Source of the DNA: Neobacillus sp. PS3-12
GTDB lineage: Bacteria > Bacillota > Bacilli > Bacillales > Cytobacillaceae
NCBI RefSeq assembly: GCF_030915385.1
Contig: NZ_CP133268.1
Location: 682,001 to 746,000, forward strand
Direction: 5' to 3'
Length of the DNA stretch: 64,000 nt
In this document: piece by piece, positions 1 through 7,618 of the stretch
Layout of the letters: every line of letters starts with the position of its first letter
Position numbering within the stretch: position 1 is the first letter of the stretch
Notes under the pieces: model-generated
The model's database searches: none
What the model was told of the DNA's origin: nothing
The model's input: the letters and a program-made list of their open reading frames with translations, nothing else
Translations under genes and position numbers: made by a program

Positions 1-1
1 G

Positions 2-226
2 CCCTGCCTTGATGCTTTAATTACTGCCGGAATTGAAAAAGAGGAACGAGGAACCGTAACCTCACTTTATAGTTCGATGAGGTTTATTGGTGTCGCTGCT
101 GGGCCACCATTTATTGCTTTATTTATGAAATATCCACATCATTGGATTTTTATAATATTAAGCTGTGTAAGTGTAATTACAGCTTTTGTAATCCTCAAAG
201 CAATTAAACCTGGGGAGGCAGCTTAA
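2..226 (+). CDS. MFS transporter, C-terminal end (partial)
   Basis: Only the last 74 codons are in the window; the gene begins upstream. The frame ending at the TAA at 224-226 reads a cytosolic loop (KEERGTVTSLYSSMRFIGVA) followed by two hydrophobic stretches ending IKPGEAA. This is typical of the last helices of a major facilitator superfamily drug or sugar exporter, and the loop with a conserved Gly-Pro-Pro resembles Bacillus YfmO/YfiS-like transporters. The substrate cannot be inferred. It is convergent with the fructose operon and shares a bidirectional terminator with it. Confidence 0.7.
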   Translation, partial: PCLDALITAGIEKEERGTVTSLYSSMRFIGVAAGPPFIALFMKYPHHWIFIILSCVSVITAFVILKAIKPGEAA

Positions 227-230
227 ACTA

Positions 231-258
231 AAACGCAGAGGTAAGTGCCTCTGCGTTT
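231..258. terminator. Bidirectional terminator between MFS gene and fruA
   Basis: An 11-bp perfect stem (AAACGCAGAGG / CCTCTGCGTTT) with a 6-nt loop lies between the convergent stops at 226 and 268. It has an A-rich 5' side and a T-rich 3' side, so it can act on both strands. Confidence 0.8.
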
Positions 259-267
259 TGTTTGCTT

Positions 268-2127
268 CTATTCATTATTTACTGGTTTCTTTAAAATTCC
301 AAGCAGAATTGCTGAAATAAAAGCTCCAACTAAAATGGATAGTGCATACTGAAGGACGCCACCTTGTACTAATGGTACAACAAAGATTCCTCCATGTGGT
401 GCCCTAAGACCAATTCCAAATGCCATCGACATTGCCCCTGCAACTGCTGAGCCAATCATAACTGAAGGAATGACACGCAGTGGATCCGCAGCTGCGAATG
501 GAATAGCGCCCTCAGTGATAAAGGACAGACCCATTACATAACATGCTTTTCCTGCATCCTGGTCAGCTTTGGAAAATTTCTTTTTAAATATAGTTGTAGC
601 AATAGCAATTCCAAGCGGCGGAACCATACCTGCTGCCATGATCGCAGCCATTGGCTGATAGACTCCACTAGCAAGCAAGCCTGTTCCAAAAACATATGCA
701 GCCTTATTAATGGGGCCGCCCATATCAAAAGACATCATCGCACCTAAAACGATTCCCAGTAGAACAGCATTACCTGTTCCAAGACCAGATAATACGTGAG
801 AGATTTCCTTATTCAACCATGTAACTGGTGTATCAATTGCATATTGCATGATCAATCCTGTAATCGCAATACCTAAAAGAGGATAGATTAAAATACTCTT
901 TATACCTTCTAAAGATCTTGGTAAACCAATGAAAGCCTTTTTCAAGAACAAAACAATATAACCTGCAAGGAAGCCGGCAATCAATCCGCCTAGGAAACCT
1001 GCTCCGCTATTTGCTGCCATCATTCCTCCTACCATACCAGGTGCAAAGCCCGGACGATCGGCAATACTTAACGCTATAAATCCAGCAAGAACAGGAACAA
1101 TCAGTGCAAATGCATTATTACCGCCAATTAATTTTAATACAGCTGCAAAAGGATTATAGGATGGATCTTGCGGATTAGCTGAGTTGTATCCGAACATAAA
1201 ACTAATCGCAATTAAAATACCGCCGCCAACAACAAATGGCAGCATGTTTGATACGCCATTCATTAAATGCTTATAAAAACCTTTACGTTGTTCTTTTTGT
1301 CCTGCAGGAACTTGTCCATTTCCTTGGTAGACAGGGCCATCTTGTTTTAAGGCTTTTTTAATCAATTCCTGCGGGTGGCGGATTCCTTCTGCTACAGCCG
1401 CCTGAATCACATGTTTTCCTTTGAAACGTTCCATTTCAACGTTAATGTCTGCAGCAATAATTACCGCAACAGCATTGTCGATTTCCTCTGCTGTTAAAAC
1501 ATTCTTTGCTCCACCAGAACCGTTCGTTTCAACTTTAATAGTCACTCCCATTTCGCCTGCTTTTGCTTTTAGAGAGTCCGCAGCCATATAGGTATGAGCA
1601 ATTCCTGTTGGACAGCCCGTTACAGCCACAATCGCATTTTGGCTGTTTGAAACATCCTGCTCTTCTTCTTCTTGTTCATCATGATTGTCGATGATGCTTA
1701 ATACATCATCCGCTTTAGTTGCGTTTAATAATTCTTTTCGGACTTCCTCGTTCATCAGCATTCCTGAAAGACGGGCAAGAGCCTCTAGATGTGTATTATT
1801 TGCACCCTCTGGAGCAGCAATCATAAAAAATAGGTGTGCAGGCTGTCCATCTAAAGATTCATAGTCCACTCCTGCAGAAGATTTTCCAAAAGCAATCGCC
1901 GCTTCCTTCACTGCAGCTACTTTTGCATGTGGTATAGCAATTCCTTCCCCAATTTCGGTTATACTTTGCTCTTCACGTTTTAAAATTGCTGCCTTATATT
2001 CTTCTTGATTGGATATTTTTCCTGCTGTATATAAGATTTCGACCAATTGGTCGATGGCGGATTCTTTTTGATTTCCTTCAATATTAAGGAGAATCGTTTT
2101 TTTCGTTAATAACTCCGTAATTTTCAT
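268..2127 (-). CDS. fruA: PTS fructose-specific enzyme IIABC
   Basis: 619-residue membrane permease that imports fructose and phosphorylates it to fructose 1-phosphate using the PTS phosphorelay. Domains in order: EIIA (about 1-150, phospho-His near 67 in IPHAK), EIIB-Fru (about 165-265, phospho-Cys 172 in the motif GCPTGIAHT), then a multi-helix EIIC domain (about 300-610). The start at 2127 is chosen because GGGAGAG lies just upstream; an in-frame ATG 57 bases earlier has no such site and would overlap fruK. It follows fruK by 13 bases, so the two are co-transcribed. Length and domain order are normal for Bacillus FruA. Confidence 0.95.
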   Translation of the reverse strand: MKITELLTKKTILLNIEGNQKESAIDQLVEILYTAGKISNQEEYKAAILKREEQSITEIGEGIAIPHAKVAAVKEAAIAFGKSSAGVDYESLDGQPAHLFFMIAAPEGANNTHLEALARLSGMLMNEEVRKELLNATKADDVLSIIDNHDEQEEEEQDVSNSQNAIVAVTGCPTGIAHTYMAADSLKAKAGEMGVTIKVETNGSGGAKNVLTAEEIDNAVAVIIAADINVEMERFKGKHVIQAAVAEGIRHPQELIKKALKQDGPVYQGNGQVPAGQKEQRKGFYKHLMNGVSNMLPFVVGGGILIAISFMFGYNSANPQDPSYNPFAAVLKLIGGNNAFALIVPVLAGFIALSIADRPGFAPGMVGGMMAANSGAGFLGGLIAGFLAGYIVLFLKKAFIGLPRSLEGIKSILIYPLLGIAITGLIMQYAIDTPVTWLNKEISHVLSGLGTGNAVLLGIVLGAMMSFDMGGPINKAAYVFGTGLLASGVYQPMAAIMAAGMVPPLGIAIATTIFKKKFSKADQDAGKACYVMGLSFITEGAIPFAAADPLRVIPSVMIGSAVAGAMSMAFGIGLRAPHGGIFVVPLVQGGVLQYALSILVGAFISAILLGILKKPVNNE

Positions 2128-2140
2128 ATATTTCTCTCCC

Positions 2141-3055
2141 TTAGGAAAATTCTTTGATGTGTACTTGCGGAAGAAGTTCAACAACTTTTTCTTTTGTACA
2201 CAATCCTAATGAAAATGCTGTTGCACTTCCGGAAGCAATACTGAATCGAAAAGCTTCTTTAATATCTCCAGTTAACTGATATTGAGCAAGAAAGCCTGCT
2301 ACCATTGAATCCCCCGCACCAACGGAATTTTTTACAATTCCTCTGGGTACGTCAGCAATTAATGCTATTGCATCATTAACGAAGACAGCACCATCACCTG
2401 CCAGTGATACAATGACATTTTTTGCCCCCAATTCAAGAAGTTTCTTTGCATATGGGACAACTCCCTCACAAGTGGAGATCGGAGTCGAAAATAATTCCTC
2501 TAATTCATGTTGATTTGGCTTAATTAAAAATGGCTGATAAGTTAAAACCTTTTTTAATAAATCCCCTTCTGCATCAACAACAAACTGGACATTATTTTGT
2601 TTACAAATTTTCACTAATTCTTCATAGGTTGTCTTTGGTAATGAGGATGGAATACTGCCAGCCAATACAAGAAGATCTTCTTTCGTTAATCCCTTGATTT
2701 TTTCTTTTAACTGAAGGAAATCTTCATCCGATATTTTAGGACCTTTTGCATTTATTTCTGTCTCTTGACCTGTTTTGAGTTTGATATTAATTCGGGAATC
2801 TTCCATTACTTTAACAAAATCGGTATCAATTTCTTCATTTTGAAGATATTCATCAATATATTTACCAGTAAAACCCCCATTAAAGCCAAGGGCTTTACTC
2901 TTAATTCCTAGTTCTTTTAAAACTCTGGAAACATTTATACCTTTTCCTCCAGGAAATTTTGCTTCCTTTGTTGTTCGATTTAATTCCCCTATTTGAAATC
3001 CTTCAAGCTCAACAATGTAATCTACCGAAGGGTTTAAGGTTAAAGTGTAAATCAT
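2141..3055 (-). CDS. fruK: 1-phosphofructokinase
   Basis: 304-residue PfkB-family sugar kinase that converts fructose 1-phosphate to fructose 1,6-bisphosphate, the step after FruA. The N-terminus (IYTLTLNPSVDYIV) and the glycine-rich PGGKGINVS segment are the substrate-binding signature. VKNSVGAGDSMVAGF near the C-terminus is the PfkB ATP/catalytic motif with the base Asp. It is the first intact gene of the fruK-fruA operon. Its ATG overlaps (ATGA) the stop of a short upstream frame that appears to be a remnant of fruR. In Bacillus the usual order is fruR-fruK-fruA. Confidence 0.95.
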   Translation of the reverse strand: MIYTLTLNPSVDYIVELEGFQIGELNRTTKEAKFPGGKGINVSRVLKELGIKSKALGFNGGFTGKYIDEYLQNEEIDTDFVKVMEDSRINIKLKTGQETEINAKGPKISDEDFLQLKEKIKGLTKEDLLVLAGSIPSSLPKTTYEELVKICKQNNVQFVVDAEGDLLKKVLTYQPFLIKPNQHELEELFSTPISTCEGVVPYAKKLLELGAKNVIVSLAGDGAVFVNDAIALIADVPRGIVKNSVGAGDSMVAGFLAQYQLTGDIKEAFRFSIASGSATAFSLGLCTKEKVVELLPQVHIKEFS

Positions 3056-3171
3056 TCTGTCACGACCTTTATTGTTTTTTTACTTAGATATTGTTTTTTT
3101 GTTTCATCCTCTATGTCATTTTTGATAATAATTGCTTTTTGCCGTTCTGGAATTAACATATTTATCGCCAT
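3052..3171 (-). pseudogene. fruR: Remnant of fructose operon repressor FruR (internal deletion)
   Basis: A 39-codon open frame in the position where Bacillus carries fruR (about 250 codons). Its first residues (MLIPERQKAI) look like the conserved start of DeoR-family FruR proteins. The remainder (DETKKQYLSKKTIKVVTE) looks like a FruR C-terminal tail. The stop overlaps the fruK ATG by four bases, as a genuine upstream operon gene would. AAGGG lies five bases before the ATG. The simplest reading is one large in-frame deletion that removed the HTH core and sugar-phosphate domain but kept both ends. Seen: the frame, overlap and ribosome site. Inferred: that it is a FruR scar, which rests on short end-similarity. 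Confidence 0.6.
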
Positions 3172-3191
3172 CAAATCCCTTGACTAATATT

Positions 3192-3220
3192 ATTTTACTG
3201 TAACCGATTACTTTTTTCAA
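3192..3220 (-). promoter_or_regulatory. Sigma-A promoter of the fru operon
   Basis: On the minus strand TTGAAA (3215-3220) and TAAAAT (3192-3197) are separated by exactly 17 bases, about 20 bases before the remnant fruR start. Upstream, AAAATGATTG occurs twice as a direct repeat, a possible old repressor site. Confidence 0.65.
3199..3212. promoter_or_regulatory. cre site (CcpA catabolite control) inside the fru promoter
   Basis: TGTAACCGATTACT matches the Bacillus cre consensus TGWAANCGNTNWCA at every defined position except the last. It sits between the -35 and -10 boxes, where bound CcpA would block RNA polymerase. Confidence 0.65.
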
Positions 3221-3385
3221 TCATTTTCTTTCAAAAACAATCATTTTATGAACGTTTTTGACTGTTTTTGATTTATTATAAATTAACCAAATCATTTTAA
3301 TTATATTGAAATAATTTCGAATCTTTTGATTCTCCTTCTTTTCTAAATATCTTTTTGATTAATATTGATTTTTTTTTAATAACTA

Positions 3386-3414
3386 GTGAACTTTTTTAAA
3401 ATTTATGTTATATT
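3386..3414 (+). promoter_or_regulatory. Promoter of the tRNA cluster
   Basis: GTGAAC (3386-3391), a 17-base spacer and TATATT (3409-3414), preceded by TG one base upstream (extended -10), lie 28 bases before the first tRNA. Confidence 0.5.
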
Positions 3415-3442
3415 AATAAAGGTTGTTAAAAACTTATATTTT

Positions 3443-3526
3443 GCGGATGTGGCGGAATCGGCAGACGCGCTAGATTCAGGTTCTAGTGAGAGCAATCTCG
3501 TATGGGTTCAAGTCCCTTCATCCGCA
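3443..3526 (+). tRNA. tRNA-Leu (anticodon CAG)
   Basis: Full class II cloverleaf: acceptor GCGGATG/CATCCGC, anticodon arm CTAGA-TTCAGGT-TCTAG giving anticodon CAG (reads CUG), a long variable arm and a T-loop GGGTTCAAGTCCC. The 3' CCA is not encoded. Confidence 0.95.
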
Positions 3527-3570
3527 TCGGTTCTGAACCATCCAACTGGATGATCCTAATGCTTTCCTAA

Positions 3571-3644
3571 CGGGAAATAGCTCAGCTTGGTAGAGCACCA
3601 CGTTCGGGACGTGGGGGTCGCAGGTTCAAATCCTGTTTTCCCGA
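3571..3644 (+). tRNA. tRNA-Pro (anticodon CGG)
   Basis: Cloverleaf with acceptor CGGGAAA/TTTCCCG, anticodon loop TTCGGGA giving CGG (reads CCG) and T-arm CAGGTTCAAATCCTG. The CCA is not encoded. Many low-GC Bacillaceae carry only the UGG tRNA-Pro. Confidence 0.93.
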
Positions 3645-3656
3645 TTTATATTATTT

Positions 3657-3730
3657 GCGGGTGTGGTTTAATGGTAGAATTTCAGCTTCCCAAGCTGACG
3701 GCGGGGGTTCGATTCCCCTCACCCGCTCCA
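3657..3730 (+). tRNA. tRNA-Gly (anticodon CCC)
   Basis: Cloverleaf with acceptor GCGGGTG/CACCCGC, anticodon loop TTCCCAA giving CCC (reads GGG) and T-arm GGGGTTCGATTCCCC. The 3' CCA is encoded (3728-3730). Confidence 0.93.
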
Positions 3731-3733
3731 TTC

Positions 3734-3825
3734 GGAGAAGTACCCAAGTGGTTATAAGGGGGCGCACTCGAAATGCGTTAGGGCGGGTAACCGTCGCGTG
3801 AGTTCGAATCTCACCTTCTCCGCCA
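3734..3825 (+). tRNA. tRNA-Ser (anticodon CGA)
   Basis: Class II cloverleaf: acceptor GGAGAAG/CTTCTCC, anticodon loop CTCGAAA giving CGA (reads UCG), a long variable arm, T-arm GAGTTCGAATCTC, and an encoded CCA (3823-3825). Confidence 0.95.
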
Positions 3826-3841
3826 TACATACTAGCAAGTT

Positions 3842-3868
3842 AAAGCGCCAAGTATCGGCGCTTTTTTT
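3842..3868 (+). terminator. Terminator after the tRNA cluster
   Basis: Stem AAAGCGCC/GGCGCTTT with a 6-nt loop runs straight into a T-run. Confidence 0.85.
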
Positions 3869-3971
3869 ACATTATTTTAACTCCCTGCCATTCATTTTTT
3901 CCCGTTGGGGTTAAATTACGATCAAATAGGTTCATAATAAAAAATATAAGAAAAGAGAATAGGGTGATGAA

Positions 3972-4256
3972 ATGAATATTACTGGCCATACAATTGAAAA
4001 ATTGGAGGATCCATTTGGCTTGCTAACAGGTGAACGATACGAATTCTTTCTTGATATAGAGGTTGACGAAGAGGATGAGCTTTATTCTGAAAAGGGAATC
4101 GTATTAAAAATAATTTATGTTATTGATGATAACGGTCCTAAAATTTCCTATTATCATTTTTTTGAAAAAATCAGTGAAAAAGTACTCGATTTTGCTCTTG
4201 AAGAAGATGAAGAAAACTTAGTTAAAAATTATTGTGCAGAACATATTATTGAATGA
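3972..4256 (+). CDS. Conserved Bacillaceae protein (DUF6509-like)
   Basis: 94-residue acidic cytosolic protein with no signal peptide or membrane segment. The start (MNITGHTIEKLEDPFGLLTG, then RYEFFLD) and the glutamate-rich tail match my recollection of the DUF6509 family found across Bacillus; its function is unknown. AGGGTGATGAA precedes the ATG. It stands alone between the tRNA terminator and its own strong terminator, so it is probably monocistronic. The family name is from memory of similar sequences; the open frame itself is clear. Confidence 0.75.
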   Translation: MNITGHTIEKLEDPFGLLTGERYEFFLDIEVDEEDELYSEKGIVLKIIYVIDDNGPKISYYHFFEKISEKVLDFALEEDEENLVKNYCAEHIIE

Positions 4257-4263
4257 CAATTTA

Positions 4264-4294
4264 AAAGGGATAAATCAATGATTTATCCCTTTTT
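4264..4294. terminator. Bidirectional terminator
   Basis: GGGATAAAT/ATTTATCCC stem flanked by A and T runs, between convergent genes ending at 4256 and 4300. Confidence 0.8.
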
Positions 4295-4299
4295 ATCAG

Positions 4300-4503
4300 T
4301 TACATAAAATTTTTACTATGGTTTGGAACAACCTGCAATTGTCTAGTTGTTAATGTCATTTCACTTTTACAAATGGGACAAAGGGGAACGTCACTGCTCT
4401 TGAAGTTATCACGAATCCAGCACTTGCATTTGTCTGAAGTACATACCCATATTTTTGTATCTTCCAATTTGACTTCCTCTTCATTTCTTCTACCAAATGC
4501 CAA
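4300..4503 (-). CDS. YdjO-like cold-inducible zinc-ribbon protein
   Basis: 67-residue small protein with two CxxC-type pairs: CTSDKCKCW with a downstream CPIC, a likely zinc ribbon. The layout, with WVCTSDxC, an aromatic linker and CPxC, matches the YdjO family, described in B. subtilis as cold inducible; its biochemical role is unknown. I chose the TTG at 4503 (MAFGRRNEEE) because GGGGGTGA lies six bases upstream; an ATG at 4518 is possible but overlaps that site. The following 289 bases (4504-4792) hold only the ku terminator and AT-rich DNA. Confidence 0.7.
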   Translation of the reverse strand: MAFGRRNEEEVKLEDTKIWVCTSDKCKCWIRDNFKSSDVPLCPICKSEMTLTTRQLQVVPNHSKNFM

Positions 4504-4747
4504 TTTGGTCACCCCCATGTGAAATACACTCAAAAATAAAAAATCGCACCTACACCTGTGAGGAAAAAGCCCACAAAATTGTGCAGTTACGACCGCTCAT
4601 CATAAACTAGATAAGGAACTTAAAAAGTGTAATTTAATAATACTTCAAAATTACGAAAAAGTCAAATCATTCTATACTACCAAAAAACCATACGTTACTC
4701 AAGAGTGAATATTATTTAAATGATTATTTTTTCTGGATAGCAAATAA

Positions 4748-4778
4748 ATAAGAACCGTTACAAAAGAACGGTTCCTTA
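4748..4778. terminator. Terminator downstream of ku
   Basis: GAACCGTT (4752-4759) / AACGGTTC (4767-4774) hairpin with A-rich sequence on the ku-distal side, which reads as T on the minus strand. Confidence 0.75.
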
Positions 4779-4792
4779 TTTTATATGAAGGC

Positions 4793-5622
4793 CTATGCCT
4801 GCTTTTTAATTTTTGTTGTTACTTTTTTTCTTGTAGTCACAGGTTTATTTGGTTTTGTTCGATCAATAGAAGCTTGTAAGGCTGCCATCAGGTCAGTTAC
4901 ATTTGATGCTGCCTCTTTAGCTGCAGGCATCACTGTTTCTTTGCCCATCCGTTTTGATTCGATTAAATCAAGCAATGCGGAACGATATTCATCGGTATAT
5001 TTTTCTGGCTGGAAATCTGATGTTAATTGATCAATTAAAAGAATCGCTGTATCTAATTCTTTATCTGTTACCTTATCCTCAATTGGAACATTCGGTACTT
5101 CTCCAACATTTCTTACCTCATCAGGATAATGGATCGTTTCCATCACAAGTGTATTTTTATAAATTCGAATAACTGCAAGCTGTTCCTTTGACCGAATGAC
5201 AATTTTAGCAATTCCAACCTTTTGTGTTTCCTCCAATGCTTTACGAAGTAAGGAATAAGCTTTTCCCCGCCTTCATGAGGCGACATATAGTAACATTTTT
5301 CAAAATATATAGGATCAATTTGGTTCATACTAACAAAATCAATGATTTCTACTGCCTTTTCCTCATTTTCAACCCGAAGACTCTCTAAATCCGTTTCATC
5401 AAGGATGACAAATTTACCTTTTGTATATTCATATGCTTTTACGATATCTTCATTTTTTACTTCTTCCTCGCAGTGGGGACATACTTTTTTATATTTTATC
5501 GGTGAATGACATTTTTTATGAAGGGTTCGAAGCTTAATATCCTTGTCTTCGGTAGCAGCATGGAGCTTAATTGGAATATTTACAAGCCCAAAGCTTATAC
5601 TTCCTTTCCACATTGTATGCAT
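4793..5622 (-). pseudogene. ku: Ku DNA-end-binding protein, frameshifted
   Basis: Bacterial Ku, the homodimeric ring that binds double-strand ends and recruits LigD for non-homologous end joining. Residues 1-120 (MHTMWKGSISFGLVNIPIKL through CYYMSPHEGGEK) and the rest (ALEETQKVGIAKIVIRSKEQ to a basic KxxTTKIKKQA tail) are both present but in different frames. One base is missing in GGGGAAAA (plus strand 5261-5268). Restoring it gives about 276 residues, a normal Ku length. The basic C-terminal tail fits DNA or LigD binding. It is divergent from ligD across 136 bases. Either a sequencing error or recent inactivation; the intact partner ligD favours error. Confidence 0.85.
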
Positions 5623-5653
5623 CTTTTTTTCTCCATTCTTATCGTGTTTTAAT

Positions 5654-5682
5654 TAGTTTGCTTCTTCTTAACAACTGCATAC
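5654..5682 (-). promoter_or_regulatory. Possible sigma-G promoter of ku
   Basis: On the minus strand GTATG (5678-5682), a 17-base spacer and CAAACTA (5654-5660) resemble the sigma-G consensus (GYATR / CATAMTA) with one -10 mismatch. In B. subtilis ku and ligD are expressed in the forespore under sigma-G. Confidence 0.4.
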
Positions 5683-5758
5683 AAATAAACAACTGGAAAA
5701 GGATGAAGATTAAAAGTTCTAAGCAAAATATAAAAAAAAACGAAGGGAGCCACGTGAA

Positions 5759-7588
5759 TTGAAGCCAATGCTTCCAAGCTTAACGTTTGATTCACCAGAG
5801 CATTCTGATTGGCTTTATGAGGTTAAGTACGACGGTTTTCGAGCAATCATAGACTGGGATGAAAATGGCATTCGTTTAACCAGCAGAAATGAAAAATCTT
5901 TATTAATACAATTTCCCGAGATCGAGGAATTCTTACTTCCCTTGGCCAAGAGAATACAACAGTTTTTACCACTCAAGTTAGATAGCGAACTTGTTTTCCT
6001 TGAAAACCCTTATAAAGCTAATTTTGGAGCATTGCAAACCCGCGGAAGATTAAGGTCGAAAAAAAAAATAAACGATCTTGCCGATCACTCTCCATGCAGA
6101 ATAATGGTTTTTGACATTTTAAACATGGCTGGAAAGAATCTACAGAATGTCCCCTTCCGAGATCGAAAGGAAAAGTTAATCAACCTTTTTAACAGCTTAA
6201 ATTTCAGTTTGACTCCAGATCCTAATAATGGTCAATTACTCCAATTCGTTGAAGCACATTCCGTGTTTTTTGATTTGTGGGAAAAAGTTATTTTATACGA
6301 TGGTGAAGGCATTGTTGCAAAACACAAAACTAGTCTCTGGGAAGAAGGAAAACGGTCATCACTTTGGCTCAAATATAAAAATTGGAAATACGTCAGTTGT
6401 TTTGTAACTTCCTTTGATAAAACAAATGGTTACTTTTCCATCGCTGTCTTCGACGAAAATAAAATACACGGAATTGGACAGGTACTGTTTGGATTTAAAC
6501 CAGATGAAAAACAGGCTTTACAGAATATTGTCAGACAGAATAAGATTAGGGAAGATTCACGCTACATTTTTGTTAACACAGCAATCTGCCTTGAGGTAAA
6601 ATACCTAGAGCTATACGAAAATGAGCTTCGCGAACCCCATTTTGACCGTTTTCGCTTTGACTTGAAACCTGCTGATTGCACTTATGAGCGTTTTCAATCT
6701 CAGAGAAAAAATCTTCCCGAAAGTGTGGAGATTACACACCCCGATAAACCATTATGGGACAACTTAAATATAAGCAAATCTGAATATATTCATTATCTTC
6801 GGGAAGTATCACCTTATATGCTGCAATTTTTAAAAAACCGATTATTAACGGTCATCCGATTTCCACATGGTATGTTTGGTGAGCCGTTTTATCAGAAAAA
6901 CTGTCCTGATTATGCACCTGAATTTGTCGATACATATCAAGAGGATGGAATCAATTATATTGTCTGCAACAACCTTAATACTCTTTTATGGCTAGGAAAT
7001 CAACTGGCGATTGAATTTCATATTCCTTTCCAAACAACTGACAATAAAGGACCAAGTGAAATTGTTTTTGATTTGGACCCGCCATCAAGGAATGATTTCC
7101 ATTTAGCAATAAAGGCTGCCTTAAATATTAAGGAGATCCTCGATCAATTAAAGTTAATCAGTTTTGTTAAAACATCAGGAAATAAAGGGTTACAGGTCTA
7201 TATACCATTAGCGGACAATTTATACACTTATGAAGATACACGCTTGTTTACAAGCTTTATTGCGGACTTTCTTGTTTCTCGTGAACCTGATTTATTTACA
7301 ATCGAAAGACTGAAAAAAAATCGAGGGAATCGATTATATATTGACTATATACAGCACAGTGAGGGGAAAACAATTGTGGCTCCTTATTCAATTAGAGGGA
7401 ATGAACACGCCGGGGCTGCGACGCCATTATTTTGGGATGAAGTAAATGATAAGCTTGATGTGAATATGTTTACGATGGAAACCGTATTGAAGCGGATCAA
7501 AAAGCAAATTGACCCTTTCAACAACTTTTTTCAAACCAAGAAAATCCAACCCTTTGAACCTGTTTTGGAATTTCTAAAAAAAAACTAA
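5759..7588 (+). CDS. ligD: ATP-dependent DNA ligase LigD (ligase-polymerase)
   Basis: 609-residue NHEJ ligase of the Bacillus type. The N-terminal adenylyltransferase domain carries the nucleophile Lys23 in EVKYDGFRA, with later ligase motifs (DGEGIVAKHK, SLWLKYK). The C-terminal half (about 320-605) is the primase-polymerase domain (HPDKPLW, VFDLDPP with metal-binding Asp pair, SGNKGLQVYIP). There is no phosphoesterase domain, as expected in Bacillus. The TTG at 5759 is taken because AAGGGAG is about nine bases upstream and little protein precedes the conserved MLPSLTF. It is divergent from ku and intact, and its length matches B. subtilis LigD (611 residues). Confidence 0.93.
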   Translation: MKPMLPSLTFDSPEHSDWLYEVKYDGFRAIIDWDENGIRLTSRNEKSLLIQFPEIEEFLLPLAKRIQQFLPLKLDSELVFLENPYKANFGALQTRGRLRSKKKINDLADHSPCRIMVFDILNMAGKNLQNVPFRDRKEKLINLFNSLNFSLTPDPNNGQLLQFVEAHSVFFDLWEKVILYDGEGIVAKHKTSLWEEGKRSSLWLKYKNWKYVSCFVTSFDKTNGYFSIAVFDENKIHGIGQVLFGFKPDEKQALQNIVRQNKIREDSRYIFVNTAICLEVKYLELYENELREPHFDRFRFDLKPADCTYERFQSQRKNLPESVEITHPDKPLWDNLNISKSEYIHYLREVSPYMLQFLKNRLLTVIRFPHGMFGEPFYQKNCPDYAPEFVDTYQEDGINYIVCNNLNTLLWLGNQLAIEFHIPFQTTDNKGPSEIVFDLDPPSRNDFHLAIKAALNIKEILDQLKLISFVKTSGNKGLQVYIPLADNLYTYEDTRLFTSFIADFLVSREPDLFTIERLKKNRGNRLYIDYIQHSEGKTIVAPYSIRGNEHAGAATPLFWDEVNDKLDVNMFTMETVLKRIKKQIDPFNNFFQTKKIQPFEPVLEFLKKN

Positions 7589-7618
7589 AAAAGGATAAGG
7601 AGATACCCTTATCCTTTT
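7589..7618. terminator. Bidirectional terminator between ligD and dapF
   Basis: AAAAGGATAAGG / CCTTATCCTTTT stem with a 6-nt loop. It overlaps the dapF stop codon. Confidence 0.85.

Noticed and set aside
3221..3300. FruR operator repeats (AAAATGATTG) upstream of the fru promoter
   Set aside because: The repeats are visible, but no verified consensus for this lineage is available to me and the repressor gene itself looks deleted.
4504..4750. Small gene between the YdjO-like gene and ku
   Set aside because: No frame with a ribosome site; only AT-rich sequence and the ku terminator are present.
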